Positions 63,772 to 64,000 of a stretch of DNA of 64,000 bases are shown here, piece after piece. The stretch lies in assembly GCA_963804885.1 (NCBI GenBank), contig CAWDSF010000001.1:62001-126000 (forward strand), read 5' to 3'. The position numbers and the translations under genes were made by a program. The stretch comes from PALSA-1004 sp963804885. Lineage in GTDB: Bacteria > Pseudomonadota > Gammaproteobacteria > Burkholderiales > SG8-41. The first letter of the stretch is position 1; every line of letters starts with the position of its first letter. The notes below the pieces were generated by a model. That model was given only the letters and a program-made list of their open reading frames with translations. It was not told the origin of the DNA and ran no database searches.

Positions 63772-64000
63772 ATGGCCGCGTTGCTTCGCATCGTCAGTGC
63801 TGCAGTCCTTGCTGCTCGCCATCGACGCCGGTATCTGCAGCGTTTCCCGACCGTCCTCTGCGCTATGTCATGGGTAGTGCGGCCGGCGGCGGCCCCGACG
63901 TGGCGTCGCGCGTCGTCATGGCGGAGTTGAGCCGGCAGACCGGGCAGCAGGTGATCGTCGAGAACCGGCCCGGTGCGAGCGGCGTGCTCGGCATGGAAGT
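63772..64000 (+). pseudogene. Bug-family substrate-binding protein, 5' part, frameshifted and cut by window end
   Basis: ATG 63772 with AGGGAG upstream begins a signal MAALLRIVSAAVLAA. The mature start, SPSTPVSAAFPDRPLRYVM, is in another frame; one base is missing near 63812-63818. Then AGGGPDVASR, VIVENRPGASG and the start of the GVLGMEV region. The rest lies beyond position 64000. Confidence 0.75.

Overview
The window is high-G+C DNA from a betaproteobacterium, most likely a member of the Burkholderiales. The main reasons are 16 periplasmic receptors of the Bug/TctC family (a hallmark expansion of this order), an OmpR/EnvZ pair of betaproteobacterial type, ispD-ispF followed by thpR, and PEP-CTERM secreted proteins. 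No rRNA, tRNA, CRISPR array or insertion sequence was recognised.

Layout. 1-1.7 kb: 5' part of mfd (minus). 1.8-7.9 kb: a Bug receptor with a cupin gene, then a minus-strand operon of four genes joined by ATGA overlaps: MEMO1-AMMECR1 fusion, AmmeMemoRadiSam radical SAM enzyme and two Bug receptors. 8-20 kb is the housekeeping part: ispD, ispF, thpR, a cyclic-nucleotide-binding protein, envZ/ompR, small secreted or membrane proteins including a protein with six C-x6-C repeats, the DUF1800/DUF1501 pair, a hydrolase and a solitary DGQHR protein. 19.4-36 kb: tandem RidA genes, HAD hydrolase, CaiB CoA-transferase, LDH2-type dehydrogenase, phosphoesterase, berberine-bridge-type flavoenzyme, two amidohydrolases and many Bug receptors, a typical organic-acid and amide catabolic region. 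37.3-39.7 kb: small accessory genes, with one good and one degenerate integron attC-like site around the first two. 41-49.8 kb: AsmA protein, amidase, and an operon of four Bug genes ending in an asparaginase-like gene. 49.8-51.5 kb: the most notable gene, a UGSC-family protein with an in-frame UGA followed by a bacterial SECIS-like hairpin, hence a probable selenoprotein. 52-55.9 kb: CaiB, Bug, PH-domain and hotdog proteins. 56-59 kb: three PEP-CTERM proteins. 59-64 kb: a metalloprotease-like protein, two ABC-type periplasmic binding proteins (one broken), an amidase and a truncated Bug gene.

How the genes work together. Bug receptors bind small carboxylates or amides in the periplasm and normally deliver them to a TctAB-type permease, but no permease is encoded here. 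They sit beside CoA-transferases, amidases, amidohydrolases, a hydratase-like hotdog protein and dehydrogenases that could process the imported acids.

Quality warning. About a dozen genes carry one-base frameshifts while both halves stay well conserved, so uncorrected indels in the assembly are as likely as true gene decay. Frameshifted genes are given as full-length loci with the shift located.
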